Shown here: positions 1 to 6,333 of the stretch, one piece after another
Layout of the letters: the number at the start of each line of letters is the position of its first letter
How positions within the stretch are numbered: the first letter of the stretch is position 1
Made by a program: the position numbers and the translations under genes
The notes under the pieces: generated by a model
The model's input: only the letters and a program-made list of their open reading frames with translations
Database searches by the model: none
What the model was told of the DNA's origin: nothing
Assembly (NCBI GenBank): GCA_964657445.1
Contig: CAZZVB010000113.1
Coordinates: forward strand, 1-14,092
Length of the DNA: 14,092 nucleotides
Direction of reading: 5' to 3'
Source: LMUY01 sp964657445
GTDB taxonomy: Bacteria > Pseudomonadota > Alphaproteobacteria > Acetobacterales > Acetobacteraceae

Positions 1-2
1 CC

Positions 3-50
3 GACTTCAACATCGCGGCAGCGTTCATGCCGCGTGGAAACTCCGTTTGA
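3..50 (+). CDS. C-terminal end of an upstream gene, function unknown (partial)
   Basis: Frame 3 is open from the window edge to a TGA at 48-50 and reads DFNIAAAFMPRGNSV. The composition looks like a genuine protein terminus, but 15 residues are too few to name a family. It ends 39 bp before the SDR gene on the same strand, so the two could share a transcript. The other two frames of this stretch read less convincingly. The assignment rests only on frame and composition. Confidence 0.3.
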   Translation, partial: DFNIAAAFMPRGNSV

Positions 51-56
51 CCGTGA

Positions 57-85
57 CCGTCCTCCGCTTTCCCAGTTGAGGACGG
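57..85 (+). promoter_or_regulatory. Inverted repeat sequestering the SDR ribosome binding site
   Basis: CCGTCCTC (57-64) and GAGGACGG (78-85) are perfect 8-bp complements separated by 13 nt. The right arm contains GAGGA, the only good Shine-Dalgarno match for the ATG at 90. In RNA the stem would hide the ribosome binding site and end 4 nt before the start codon. This geometry suits translational control, for example melting by heat or opening by upstream translation. That role is inferred; only the complementarity is seen. A direct repeat of GACCGT (49-60) lies next to the left arm. Confidence 0.45.
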
Positions 86-89
86 ATAG

Positions 90-995
90 ATGAGCGATCC
101 CATGACCGAACGGCTGCGCATGCAGGACCCACGGATGCAGTATCCGCAGCCGCCGTTTCCACGTCAGCCGCAGCAAGCGCCGGGCCTCGCCTCGGCTATG
201 GAGCCGAAGCCGGACCACGGGGAGGCGTCCTACACCGGGCATGGCCGTCTCGCCGGCCGCAAGGCGCTGGTGACGGGGGCGGACTCGGGCATCGGCGCCG
301 CCGCGGCGCTGGCCTTCGCGCGGGAAGGCGCCGACGTCGCGCTGAGCTACCTGCCGGAGGAAACCGAGGACGCCGAGAACATCGCCAGGCTGATCCGGGA
401 AGAGGGGCGCACGGTCGTTCAGCTTCCCGGCGACATCACCGACCCGGAGTTCTGCGCGTCGCTGGTGTCCGCCGCCGTGAAAGGGCTCGGCGGCCTCGAC
501 ATCCTGGTGAACAACGCGGGCAAGCAGACCAGCCAGGAAAGCATCGCCGACATCACGGCCGAGCAGTTCGATCGAACGCTGAAGACCAATCTCTATGCGT
601 TGTTCTGGATCACCAAGGCAGCGGTGCCGCATATGCCGCCGGGCAGCGCGATCATCAACACGGCGTCGGTCGTGGCCTACCAGGCGCCGGAAATCCTGCT
701 GGACTACTCCATGACCAAGGCAGGCATCATCACCTTCACCAAGGTGCTGGCAAAGCAGTTGATCAAGAAAGGCATCCGCGTGAATGCGGTGGCGCCCGGC
801 CCGTTCTGGACCGCGTTGCAGCCATCCGGCGGGCAGCCGCAGGAGGCGGTCGAAAGCTTCGGCAGTTCGGTCCCGTTGGGCCGCCCGGGCCAGCCGGTCG
901 AGATCGCGCCGATCTACGTGTTTCTTGCGTCGCAGGAAGCCAGCTACGTCACCGGCGAGACGTACGGCGCCACCGGGGGCACCGGCCTAGCCTGA
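90..995 (+). CDS. SDR family NAD(P)-dependent oxidoreductase (YghA / glucose-ribitol dehydrogenase-like)
   Basis: A 301-aa classical short-chain dehydrogenase with a ~50-residue N-terminal extension rich in Pro and Gln, as in the YghA / general stress protein 39 group. Visible motifs are the cofactor loop TGADSGIG (62-69), NNAG (141-144), Asn167, catalytic Ser193, and YSMTK giving Tyr206 and Lys210. The C-terminus ends in the usual glycine-rich G(A)TGGTG segment. It should be a soluble oxidoreductase acting on a polyol, sugar or aldehyde; the substrate cannot be read from sequence. The ATG at 90 has GAGGA 7 nt upstream, but that site is inside an inverted repeat (57-85), suggesting post-transcriptional control. 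The next gene is convergent, with 115 bp between stop codons. Family assignment is firm, function in this cell is not. Confidence 0.93.
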   Translation: MSDPMTERLRMQDPRMQYPQPPFPRQPQQAPGLASAMEPKPDHGEASYTGHGRLAGRKALVTGADSGIGAAAALAFAREGADVALSYLPEETEDAENIARLIREEGRTVVQLPGDITDPEFCASLVSAAVKGLGGLDILVNNAGKQTSQESIADITAEQFDRTLKTNLYALFWITKAAVPHMPPGSAIINTASVVAYQAPEILLDYSMTKAGIITFTKVLAKQLIKKGIRVNAVAPGPFWTALQPSGGQPQEAVESFGSSVPLGRPGQPVEIAPIYVFLASQEASYVTGETYGATGGTGLA

Positions 996-1110
996 TACGA
1001 TCCGGGGGCAGGGATCAGGGAGGCCCGCCGCGAGGCCAGCCAACCTTGCCCTGCCCACCCCATCCAGCAGATCCATGCCTTCAACGTCCGACCAGTTCCG
1101 CCCGGCTGCC

Positions 1111-2733
1111 TCACAGCTTGCCGTTCACGAACTCCCAAACCTTCGACACCACCACGGATCCTTCGCCCACTGCGGAGGCGACGCGCTTCACCGAGCCGGC
1201 GCGGATGTCGCCGACAGCGAAGATGCCGGGCTGCGACGTGGCGAACGGTGAGTTCGCGCCGGCATCGGCGCCCGTTTGCACGAAGCCCTTGGCGTCGAGT
1301 TGGACGAGGCCGGACAGCCAGCCGGTGTTGGGCGCTGCGCCGACCATGATGAACAGTGCGCGGGTTTCGATGTCGTGTGTCGCACCCGTGTTCGCGTCCC
1401 GGATGGTGACGGCTTCGAGATGCTCGCCGCCGTGCAACGCTGTTACCTCGGCATTGTAGGCAATGTTGATTGCCGGGTCGGCGTCGAGCCGGCTCGATAG
1501 ATAGCTCGACATCGACGCGGCGAGCGACGCGCCACGCACGATCAGGTGCACGCATTTGGCCGACCGGCTGAGATACATGGCCGCCTGACCCGCCGAATTG
1601 CCGCCGCCGATGATGACCGCCTGGGTGTTCTTGCAGTATCGCGCCTCGATCTCGGTCGCGGCGTAATACGCCCCGGCGCCCTCGAACTCGGCGAGCCGGT
1701 CGATCGGCAAGCGGCGGTATTGGACCCCCGCCGCAACGATGACGGCCTTGCCGCGGACGCGCTCGCCACTCTCGAACGTGGCGCAGAAGCTACCGTCGCC
1801 GAGCCGTTCCAGCTTGGCCACGCGGCGCGGCATGGCGAAGCGCGTGCCGAACTTCATCGCCTGCACCTCGCCGCGCCAGACGAGGTCGCCACCGGAAATA
1901 CCGGTCGGGAAGCCCATGTAGTTTTCGATGCGGCTCGACGTTCCGGCCTGTCCGCCGATCGCTGCATCCTCGATCACCAGCGCGTGCAGGCCTTCGGAGC
2001 CGGCATAGACCCCGGCAGCGACGCCAGCCGGGCCGCCGCCGACGATCAGCACGTCGAAGACCTCATCATTGTGCAGGTCGCGGTTGAGGCCCAACAGCGT
2101 CGCGATCTTCTCCGGCGTCGGGTCCGTCACGACGACGTTCCGGCCGAAGATCACCGCCGGCTCGGACGGCGCCAGGGAGCAGCTTTGCGACGTCATTGCG
2201 GCTTCGGGGCTATTGAGCGCCAGCGACGCATAGGGAATGCGGTTGCGGCTCGCGAATTCGGCGATGCGCCGCACGTTCCTGTCCTGGTCTTCGCCGATCA
2301 GCGTGAGCGTGCTGTCGCGTTGCTCAAGCGCGCGGCGTCGCCGTGCCGCAAACACCGTAATGATGATGTCCGACATTTCGGGAATCTGCGACATCAACGT
2401 CAGCATCCTGTCGCGCGGCACCTCGATTACGCGTGTCTCGCGCACCGCGCGCATCGCCAGCGACCAGGCGCCGCCGTTGAGGAAGGCGATCTCCCCCATG
2501 AATTGCGCCGGCCCGAGCGTGGACGGTAGATGGCGTTCGTCGGTGTAGGGGTTGACGACCTCGACCTCGCCATCCTCGAGGTAGGTGAAACGGTCGGCGG
2601 GTTCGCCCGGCCGGGCCATGAACGCGCCGGCCGGATAGGTCACGGCCTTGCCGTGCTGGCGCAGCGCGGCAACGTGCCGGTCCGCCAAGGGCGTGCGCTG
2701 CATTTGGTGAAGGTCGGCACCGATCGTTTCCAT
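1111..2733 (-). CDS. cNMP-binding domain fused to a thioredoxin-reductase-like FAD/NAD(P) oxidoreductase
   Basis: A 540-aa three-part protein. Residues ~15-130 form a cyclic-nucleotide-binding/CRP-like domain (phosphate-cassette-type MGEIAFL at 79-85). Residues ~140-220 look like a thioredoxin/glutaredoxin-fold linker without a CxxC. Residues 226-540 are a thioredoxin reductase module with FAD loop GGGPAG (232-237), NAD(P) loop GGGNSAG (376-382) and the C-terminal FAVGDI...GSVKRVASAVGEGS segment (505-526). Where thioredoxin reductases carry redox CATC, this protein has YYAAT (356-360), so it cannot reduce thioredoxin by the standard dithiol mechanism. The architecture is known in bacteria and often annotated as a cNMP-domain thioredoxin-disulfide reductase; the electron acceptor is unclear. 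The ATG at 2733 is preceded by AGAAGGA (2741-2747) at 7-nt spacing, which fixes the start. No neighbour suggests a partner. Confidence 0.93.
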   Translation of the reverse strand: METIGADLHQMQRTPLADRHVAALRQHGKAVTYPAGAFMARPGEPADRFTYLEDGEVEVVNPYTDERHLPSTLGPAQFMGEIAFLNGGAWSLAMRAVRETRVIEVPRDRMLTLMSQIPEMSDIIITVFAARRRRALEQRDSTLTLIGEDQDRNVRRIAEFASRNRIPYASLALNSPEAAMTSQSCSLAPSEPAVIFGRNVVVTDPTPEKIATLLGLNRDLHNDEVFDVLIVGGGPAGVAAGVYAGSEGLHALVIEDAAIGGQAGTSSRIENYMGFPTGISGGDLVWRGEVQAMKFGTRFAMPRRVAKLERLGDGSFCATFESGERVRGKAVIVAAGVQYRRLPIDRLAEFEGAGAYYAATEIEARYCKNTQAVIIGGGNSAGQAAMYLSRSAKCVHLIVRGASLAASMSSYLSSRLDADPAINIAYNAEVTALHGGEHLEAVTIRDANTGATHDIETRALFIMVGAAPNTGWLSGLVQLDAKGFVQTGADAGANSPFATSQPGIFAVGDIRAGSVKRVASAVGEGSVVVSKVWEFVNGKL

Positions 2734-3048
2734 GGGTTTGTCCTTCTGAACACTGGCGGCGGGTCCGCTAAGCCTCGCCGGCAGTCGTCAGACGAGCAGC
2801 CTGCCTCCGCCCACGTCAACCACGGCGACCGTCACATCATTGCTTTCCATCAGGCTGAGCGCCACCGCGGCGATGCTGCTACGTCGAAACCCTCTATTCC
2901 GGCGAACGCTGTCTAGGCGGAATTGGCGCCATCGCGCATCTCTATGAAGCGACGTGAGCTATCCATCGCTATAACGGAAGGGCAACGTTGTCGTCGGAGA
3001 CTGGGAGAATGTGGATAAAGCCCACGCCGCAGTCCGACGATCACAAAG
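2734..3048. other. Divergent intergenic region without a recognised gene
   Basis: This stretch lies between two divergently transcribed starts (2733 minus, 3109 plus) and must hold both promoters. The only clear minus-strand site is the AGAAGGA Shine-Dalgarno at 2741-2747. A loose -35-like TTGTCG occurs at 2988-2993, but no good -10 follows at 16-18 nt. Short open frames here lack a ribosome site and family signal. The stretch is interrupted at its right end by the palindrome at 3049-3060. Confidence 0.5.
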
Positions 3049-3060
3049 CATGCTAGCATG
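3049..3060. promoter_or_regulatory. Putative operator 1 (palindrome CATGCTAGCATG), likely GntR/FCD site
   Basis: A perfect 12-bp palindrome located 49 bp upstream of the binding-protein start codon. Its core ATGCTAGCAT, extended to ATGCTAGCATGT (3050-3061), recurs upstream of the FAD monooxygenase at 8168-8179 in the same plus-strand orientation. A 12-base exact match at both outer promoters of one gene cluster that encodes its own GntR-family regulator is strong circumstantial evidence for a shared operator. FadR/FCD-type GntR regulators typically bind short palindromes of this size. Binding itself is inferred. Confidence 0.6.
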
Positions 3061-3108
3061 TTACCACGATTTCGTCCATAGCCTGACCAACAAGATCAGG
3101 GGGAAGCA

Positions 3109-4374
3109 ATGCCTGACATCAGTTGCCGTCGGGAGAACACGAACCGAGCCGTATGGGCGTGTGGCTTCCTTGCTTTGATTGCTATGAATCTTTTTGCAAT
3201 ATTCCCAGCCCGCGCTCAATTCGAGAATGACTCGATTAAGATCGGAGTACTGACCGATATGGCAGGCCCGATCTCCGCTTATAACGGTGCAGGCTCGGTC
3301 ATGGCGGCCCGCATGGCCATCGAGGAGTTCGGCGGCAGCATCGCGGGGCACCGGATCGAGCTGCTTTCCGCCGATCACCAGAACAAACCGGATGTCGGTT
3401 CGGCCATCGCCCGGCAGTGGTTTGCCAACGAACGCGTCGACGCAATCGCCGATCTCGCCAGCTCGGCCGTTGGCTTCGCCGTCGTCGCCGTCGCCGCACC
3501 CTTGAACAAGGTCGTGCTCGTCACTGGCGCCGGATCGACGGATTTCGTCGGGAAAGCCTGTTCTGCGACGAGCGTCCTTTGGAGTTGGGACACCTACTCA
3601 ATCGCAAACGCGACCGTGCGGGCCGTGGTCGGACCGGGCACGGATAAGTGGTTCTTCATCACCTCCGACTACGCCTTTGGATATGCCTTCGAGGCAAGTG
3701 CGCGAGCAGCCGTTGAGCAAGGCGGCGGCAAGGTCTTGGGAGCGGTGAGGACGCCGTTCGGGACGGCGGATTTCAGCTCGCAATTGCTGCAAGCCCAGCA
3801 GAGCGGCGCGAATGTCGTGGCATTCGCCACGTCCGGCGTCGATACGACCAATGCCGTCAAGCAGGCGGGTGAGTTTGGCCTGTCCGCCTCTGGCATCAAA
3901 GTCGTTCCGCTACAGCTCCTGCTACCTGATATCCGGGCGATCGGCCTGGCCGACGGCAAGAACACGTTGACAGCCTTGCCGTTCTACCACGGCCAATCGC
4001 TGCAAGCCGAGGCATGGTCGAAAGCGTTCTTGGCCCGGACCGGCTACATGCCCAGCCAGAACCAAGCTGGGACCTACTCGGGAGTCCGTGCCTATCTTCA
4101 GGCCGTGCAGGATAGCGGGACGGATGACGGGCCGAAGGTGCTCGCCCAAATGCGCGCCACGCCCGTCAACGATGCCTTCACCTCCGGCGGGCGGCTTCGA
4201 GAGGACGGTCTGATGGTGCACGACGACTGGTTGGTCCGGATCAAGGCGCCGGCCGAATCACAAGGACCTTGGGACCTCGTCGCGATCGAGAAAAAAATCT
4301 CGGGCGATACGATCTACCGCAAGCTCGCAGACAGCGACTGCCCTCTGATGCGCGGAAATGGAGTGACAAAATAA
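3109..4374 (+). CDS. Branched-chain-type ABC transporter substrate-binding protein (periplasmic)
   Basis: A 421-aa type I periplasmic binding protein of the LivK/Peripla_BP_6 class. A long n-region with R and K is followed by a hydrophobic core (~15-33) and a signal peptidase I site ARA|QF after residue 36. The mature protein begins with IKIGVLTDMAGP, the usual first strand, then GSVMAARMAIEEFGG. Later landmarks are SVLWSWDTYS, WFFITSDYAFG and the C-terminal ADSDCPL. All are characteristic of a subgroup common near aromatic-acid catabolic genes in alpha- and betaproteobacteria. It should capture a small ligand, plausibly an aromatic compound. No permease or ATPase gene is in the window, so it is an orphan here. 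AGGGGGA (3098-3104) lies 4 nt before the ATG. It is the first gene behind operator 1 and probably co-transcribed with the dioxygenase 91 bp downstream. Confidence 0.92.
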   Translation: MPDISCRRENTNRAVWACGFLALIAMNLFAIFPARAQFENDSIKIGVLTDMAGPISAYNGAGSVMAARMAIEEFGGSIAGHRIELLSADHQNKPDVGSAIARQWFANERVDAIADLASSAVGFAVVAVAAPLNKVVLVTGAGSTDFVGKACSATSVLWSWDTYSIANATVRAVVGPGTDKWFFITSDYAFGYAFEASARAAVEQGGGKVLGAVRTPFGTADFSSQLLQAQQSGANVVAFATSGVDTTNAVKQAGEFGLSASGIKVVPLQLLLPDIRAIGLADGKNTLTALPFYHGQSLQAEAWSKAFLARTGYMPSQNQAGTYSGVRAYLQAVQDSGTDDGPKVLAQMRATPVNDAFTSGGRLREDGLMVHDDWLVRIKAPAESQGPWDLVAIEKKISGDTIYRKLADSDCPLMRGNGVTK

Positions 4375-4421
4375 GCGCGATGAGTGCTGGAGCCTCAAAT
4401 ATGCATCGACGAGTATGTCCC

Positions 4422-4441
4422 GGCCCGACGCGGAACGGGCC
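4422..4441 (+). other. Small hairpin between binding-protein and dioxygenase genes
   Basis: GGCCCG (4422-4427) pairs with CGGGCC (4436-4441) over an 8-nt loop, in the 91-bp gap after the binding-protein stop. No T-run follows, so a full terminator is unlikely. It could act as a processing or attenuation structure that sets unequal expression of the two genes, which is usual after a binding-protein gene. A 6-bp GC stem in GC-rich DNA may also be chance. Confidence 0.3.
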
Positions 4442-4465
4442 AGTCATTCGATAGGGAGGACTACC

Positions 4466-5479
4466 ATGGAGATCGAAGCACTCGGTTACGTGGGTTTTCA
4501 TACAGCGAGCCTTGAGGACTGGACTGGCTTTGGCACGCGTTTCCTCGGGCTGCAGTTGGTTGACCGGACGGCAGGGGCTCTTTCCTTCCGCATGGACGAC
4601 CGCAAGCAGCGCGTGGTGATCCACGACGGTGCGGACCGGCGTCCGTTCTTCGGGTGGGAAGTCGCCGATGAGACTGCGTTGACAGCGCTCGGCGCCAGGC
4701 TGGAGCGGGGAGGCGTCGGGTTCAGGCGCATGCCGCTCGCCCTGGCGCAGCAGCGCCATGTCAGCGGCGGGCTGCTGTTCGAGGATCCCGCCGGCAATCG
4801 GCTGGAGGCGTTCTTTGGGCCGGAGATCGCCAGCGAGGCCTTTCAGCCCGGCCGCACCTTGTCGGGCTTCATGACGGGATCGCTGGGCGTCGGACATGCC
4901 GTGTTGACCACCGGCGATCTGGACGCCGACCTGGCATTCTATCGCGATCTCCTGGGTTTCAAGGTCAGCGACCATTTCTCGCACCCGTTCCGGGCGATCT
5001 TCCTGCATATCAACGCCAGGCATCACAGCCTCGCCCTGATCGAGGGCAGGCAGACAGGCGTGCATCACCTGATGATCGAATTGTTCAGCCTCGATGACGT
5101 AGGCCAGGGCTACGACCTGGCGCTCAGGGAAGAGGGCCGCATCGCCACCACGCTTGGGCGGCATACCAACGACTACATGACCTCGTTCTACTCCAATACG
5201 CCTTCCGGCTTTATGGTGGAGACGGGCTGGGGCGGGCGCGTGATCGATCCCGCGACGTGGCAGCCATTCGAGTTGACCGATGGGCCGAGCCTATGGGGGC
5301 ATGAACGCAATTGGCTCCCGCCGGAGGGGCGGGCCGAGGCCGCGCGCATGCGTCTGGACGCGGCGGCCCGTGGTATCCGGGCGCCGGTGCAGGTCACCAG
5401 CGGCAACCACCATGCCACTGGACTCTGCCCCTGGTGGGATGCCGTGTCGGCAAGCACCCCAGGCACGGTTCGCGCATGA
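4466..5479 (+). CDS. Type I extradiol ring-cleavage dioxygenase (BphC / catechol 2,3-dioxygenase-like)
   Basis: A 337-aa two-domain vicinal-oxygen-chelate enzyme. The N-terminal non-catalytic domain is ~1-135 and the catalytic domain ~140-270, with a ~60-residue tail. The iron ligands expected from BphC (His146, His210, Glu260) align with His144 (GVGHAVL), His201 (VHHLMIE) and Glu252 (FMVETGWGG). Second-sphere residues also fit: His186/187 (RHHSLAL), His233 and Tyr242, with the H-Y-E spacing of 9 and 10 residues preserved. It should open a catechol-type ring next to the diol using Fe(II) and O2; the preferred catechol is not readable. Start 4466 is chosen over an in-frame ATG at 4415 because AGGGAGGA (4453-4460) sits 5 nt ahead of it. 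Its stop overlaps a further ATG in an ATGA arrangement (5476-5479), the mark of a former coupled gene. Confidence 0.94.
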   Translation: MEIEALGYVGFHTASLEDWTGFGTRFLGLQLVDRTAGALSFRMDDRKQRVVIHDGADRRPFFGWEVADETALTALGARLERGGVGFRRMPLALAQQRHVSGGLLFEDPAGNRLEAFFGPEIASEAFQPGRTLSGFMTGSLGVGHAVLTTGDLDADLAFYRDLLGFKVSDHFSHPFRAIFLHINARHHSLALIEGRQTGVHHLMIELFSLDDVGQGYDLALREEGRIATTLGRHTNDYMTSFYSNTPSGFMVETGWGGRVIDPATWQPFELTDGPSLWGHERNWLPPEGRAEAARMRLDAAARGIRAPVQVTSGNHHATGLCPWWDAVSASTPGTVRA

Positions 5480-5574
5480 GGATCGCCAACTTAACGGTGC
5501 AGGGCCGATCCACGTTGTGCTGCAGCCGCTCAAGTTTCCCACCTTCGACTTCCAAGGTGCGCTGCCTGTCGTGA
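5476..5574 (+). pseudogene. Relic of a coupled downstream gene, possibly fumarylacetoacetate-hydrolase family
   Basis: An ATG overlaps the dioxygenase stop as ATGA and opens a 32-codon frame starting MRIANLTVQGRSTL. MRIANL (or MKIANL) followed by a short strand is a common opening of fumarylacetoacetate hydrolase-family proteins, which act after extradiol cleavage. The rest of the frame (CCSRSSFPPST...) does not look like that family. A different frame over the same bases (about 5530-5594) reads a more protein-like LKFPTFDFQGALPV before its stop. The picture suits a deletion scar that fused fragments, but the match is only about six residues. The overlap start is directly visible; the family is a guess. 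Confidence 0.3.
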
Positions 5575-5606
5575 TGTACGAGGCGGCTGTATAGGCGGCA
5601 AAGATA

Positions 5607-6308
5607 TTGACTGACTTCACCACTAGCGCGCGGGAGGCCCTTGTCGCCGCACGCCTCGATCGCGGGCGCGGCGACCGGAAGAAAGATGCCGTTTACCACC
5701 ACATTCTAGAGCAGATGATGTGCCGCCGATATCGCTTCGGCGACAAGATACCGATCGGAGAAGTGGCTGAAGCGACCGGGGCCAGCCGTCAACCGATCAT
5801 GGCGGCCATAGCCGACCTCCGTGCCGCCGGGTTCGTGCTGGTGACGGCGCAGGTCGGGTGCGAAGTCGTGACGCCCACGGCAGGAGAGGTGGAGGATTTC
5901 TACCTCATGTTCGGCCGTACGGAGGGATTGATCGCCGAACTCGCGGCCCGGCGTCAGCGGCCGGGCGAGGCGCGTGCGCTGCAGAAGATCAATCGGTCAT
6001 TCGCGGCACTGAACCGCAATGGGCGCGATGCCTCCGGCGCGTATCTTGAACTCAACCGGCGCTTTCATCGCGGCGTCCACGAGCTCACGCGCTCGCCTGC
6101 GCTTCACCGCCAGCAATCGCTCAACTGGGCCTTCTCCGACTTTCTGATCGCCCAAACTTACGAAGTCCCGCCAAGGCTTGACCTTTACGTGGGGGAGCAC
6201 GACGCGATCGTGACGGCCATCCTGGCGAATGACCCGGCGGCGGCGTGCGCGGCGGCGGAAACCCACATCAACTCGGTTTCGATCCTGGTTCGCAGCGCGA
6301 TGAGCTGA
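5607..6308 (+). CDS. GntR family transcriptional regulator, FCD/FadR-type
   Basis: A 233-aa regulator with a winged-helix domain at ~25-92 (KIPIGEVAEATGASRQPI as helix-turn-helix, then GFV/GCEVV wing) and an all-helical FCD ligand domain at ~97-225. FCD metal-site residues visible are His154, His198 and His220 with family-like spacing. The usual Asp four residues before the first His is Asn150, which may weaken metal binding or change ligand type. The start is TTG with only a weak AGGCGG-like site upstream, so low-level expression is likely. It sits between the dioxygenase and the convergent monooxygenase. The cluster's two outer promoters share ATGCTAGCAT, the likely operator. FCD regulators mostly repress until a pathway acid or aromatic ligand binds; the sign of control is inferred. 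Confidence 0.9.
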   Translation: MTDFTTSAREALVAARLDRGRGDRKKDAVYHHILEQMMCRRYRFGDKIPIGEVAEATGASRQPIMAAIADLRAAGFVLVTAQVGCEVVTPTAGEVEDFYLMFGRTEGLIAELAARRQRPGEARALQKINRSFAALNRNGRDASGAYLELNRRFHRGVHELTRSPALHRQQSLNWAFSDFLIAQTYEVPPRLDLYVGEHDAIVTAILANDPAAACAAAETHINSVSILVRSAMS

Positions 6309-6314
6309 TTGGAC

Positions 6315-6332
6315 GCTCCACGCGGCTGGAGC
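6315..6332. terminator. Candidate bidirectional hairpin between convergent stop codons
   Basis: GCTCCA (6315-6320) and TGGAGC (6327-6332) are perfect complements around a 6-nt loop. They fill the 25-bp space between the regulator stop (6308) and the monooxygenase stop (6334). A palindrome in this position can serve both strands. Neither strand has a T-run after the stem, so efficiency as an intrinsic terminator is uncertain. Confidence 0.45.
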
Positions 6333-6333
6333 A

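Noticed and set aside
991..1019. Possible terminator between the convergent SDR and flavoprotein genes
   Set aside because: Only 5-bp arms that compete with each other (CCTGA/TCAGG, GATCC/GGATC) and no T-run; too weak to call.
1546..2529. Long plus-strand open frame (~327 codons) inside the flavoprotein gene
   Set aside because: It is antisense to a gene with clear FAD and NAD(P) motifs, is rich in Arg, His and Ala, and results from high GC at third positions.
2988..3018. TTGTCG ... GGATAA as promoter of the binding-protein gene
   Set aside because: Spacing of 19 nt and a poor -10 make it no better than background.
4241..5164. Minus-strand frame antisense to the dioxygenase
   Set aside because: It bridges two plus-strand genes and shows no family features, whereas the sense strand has a full set of iron ligands.
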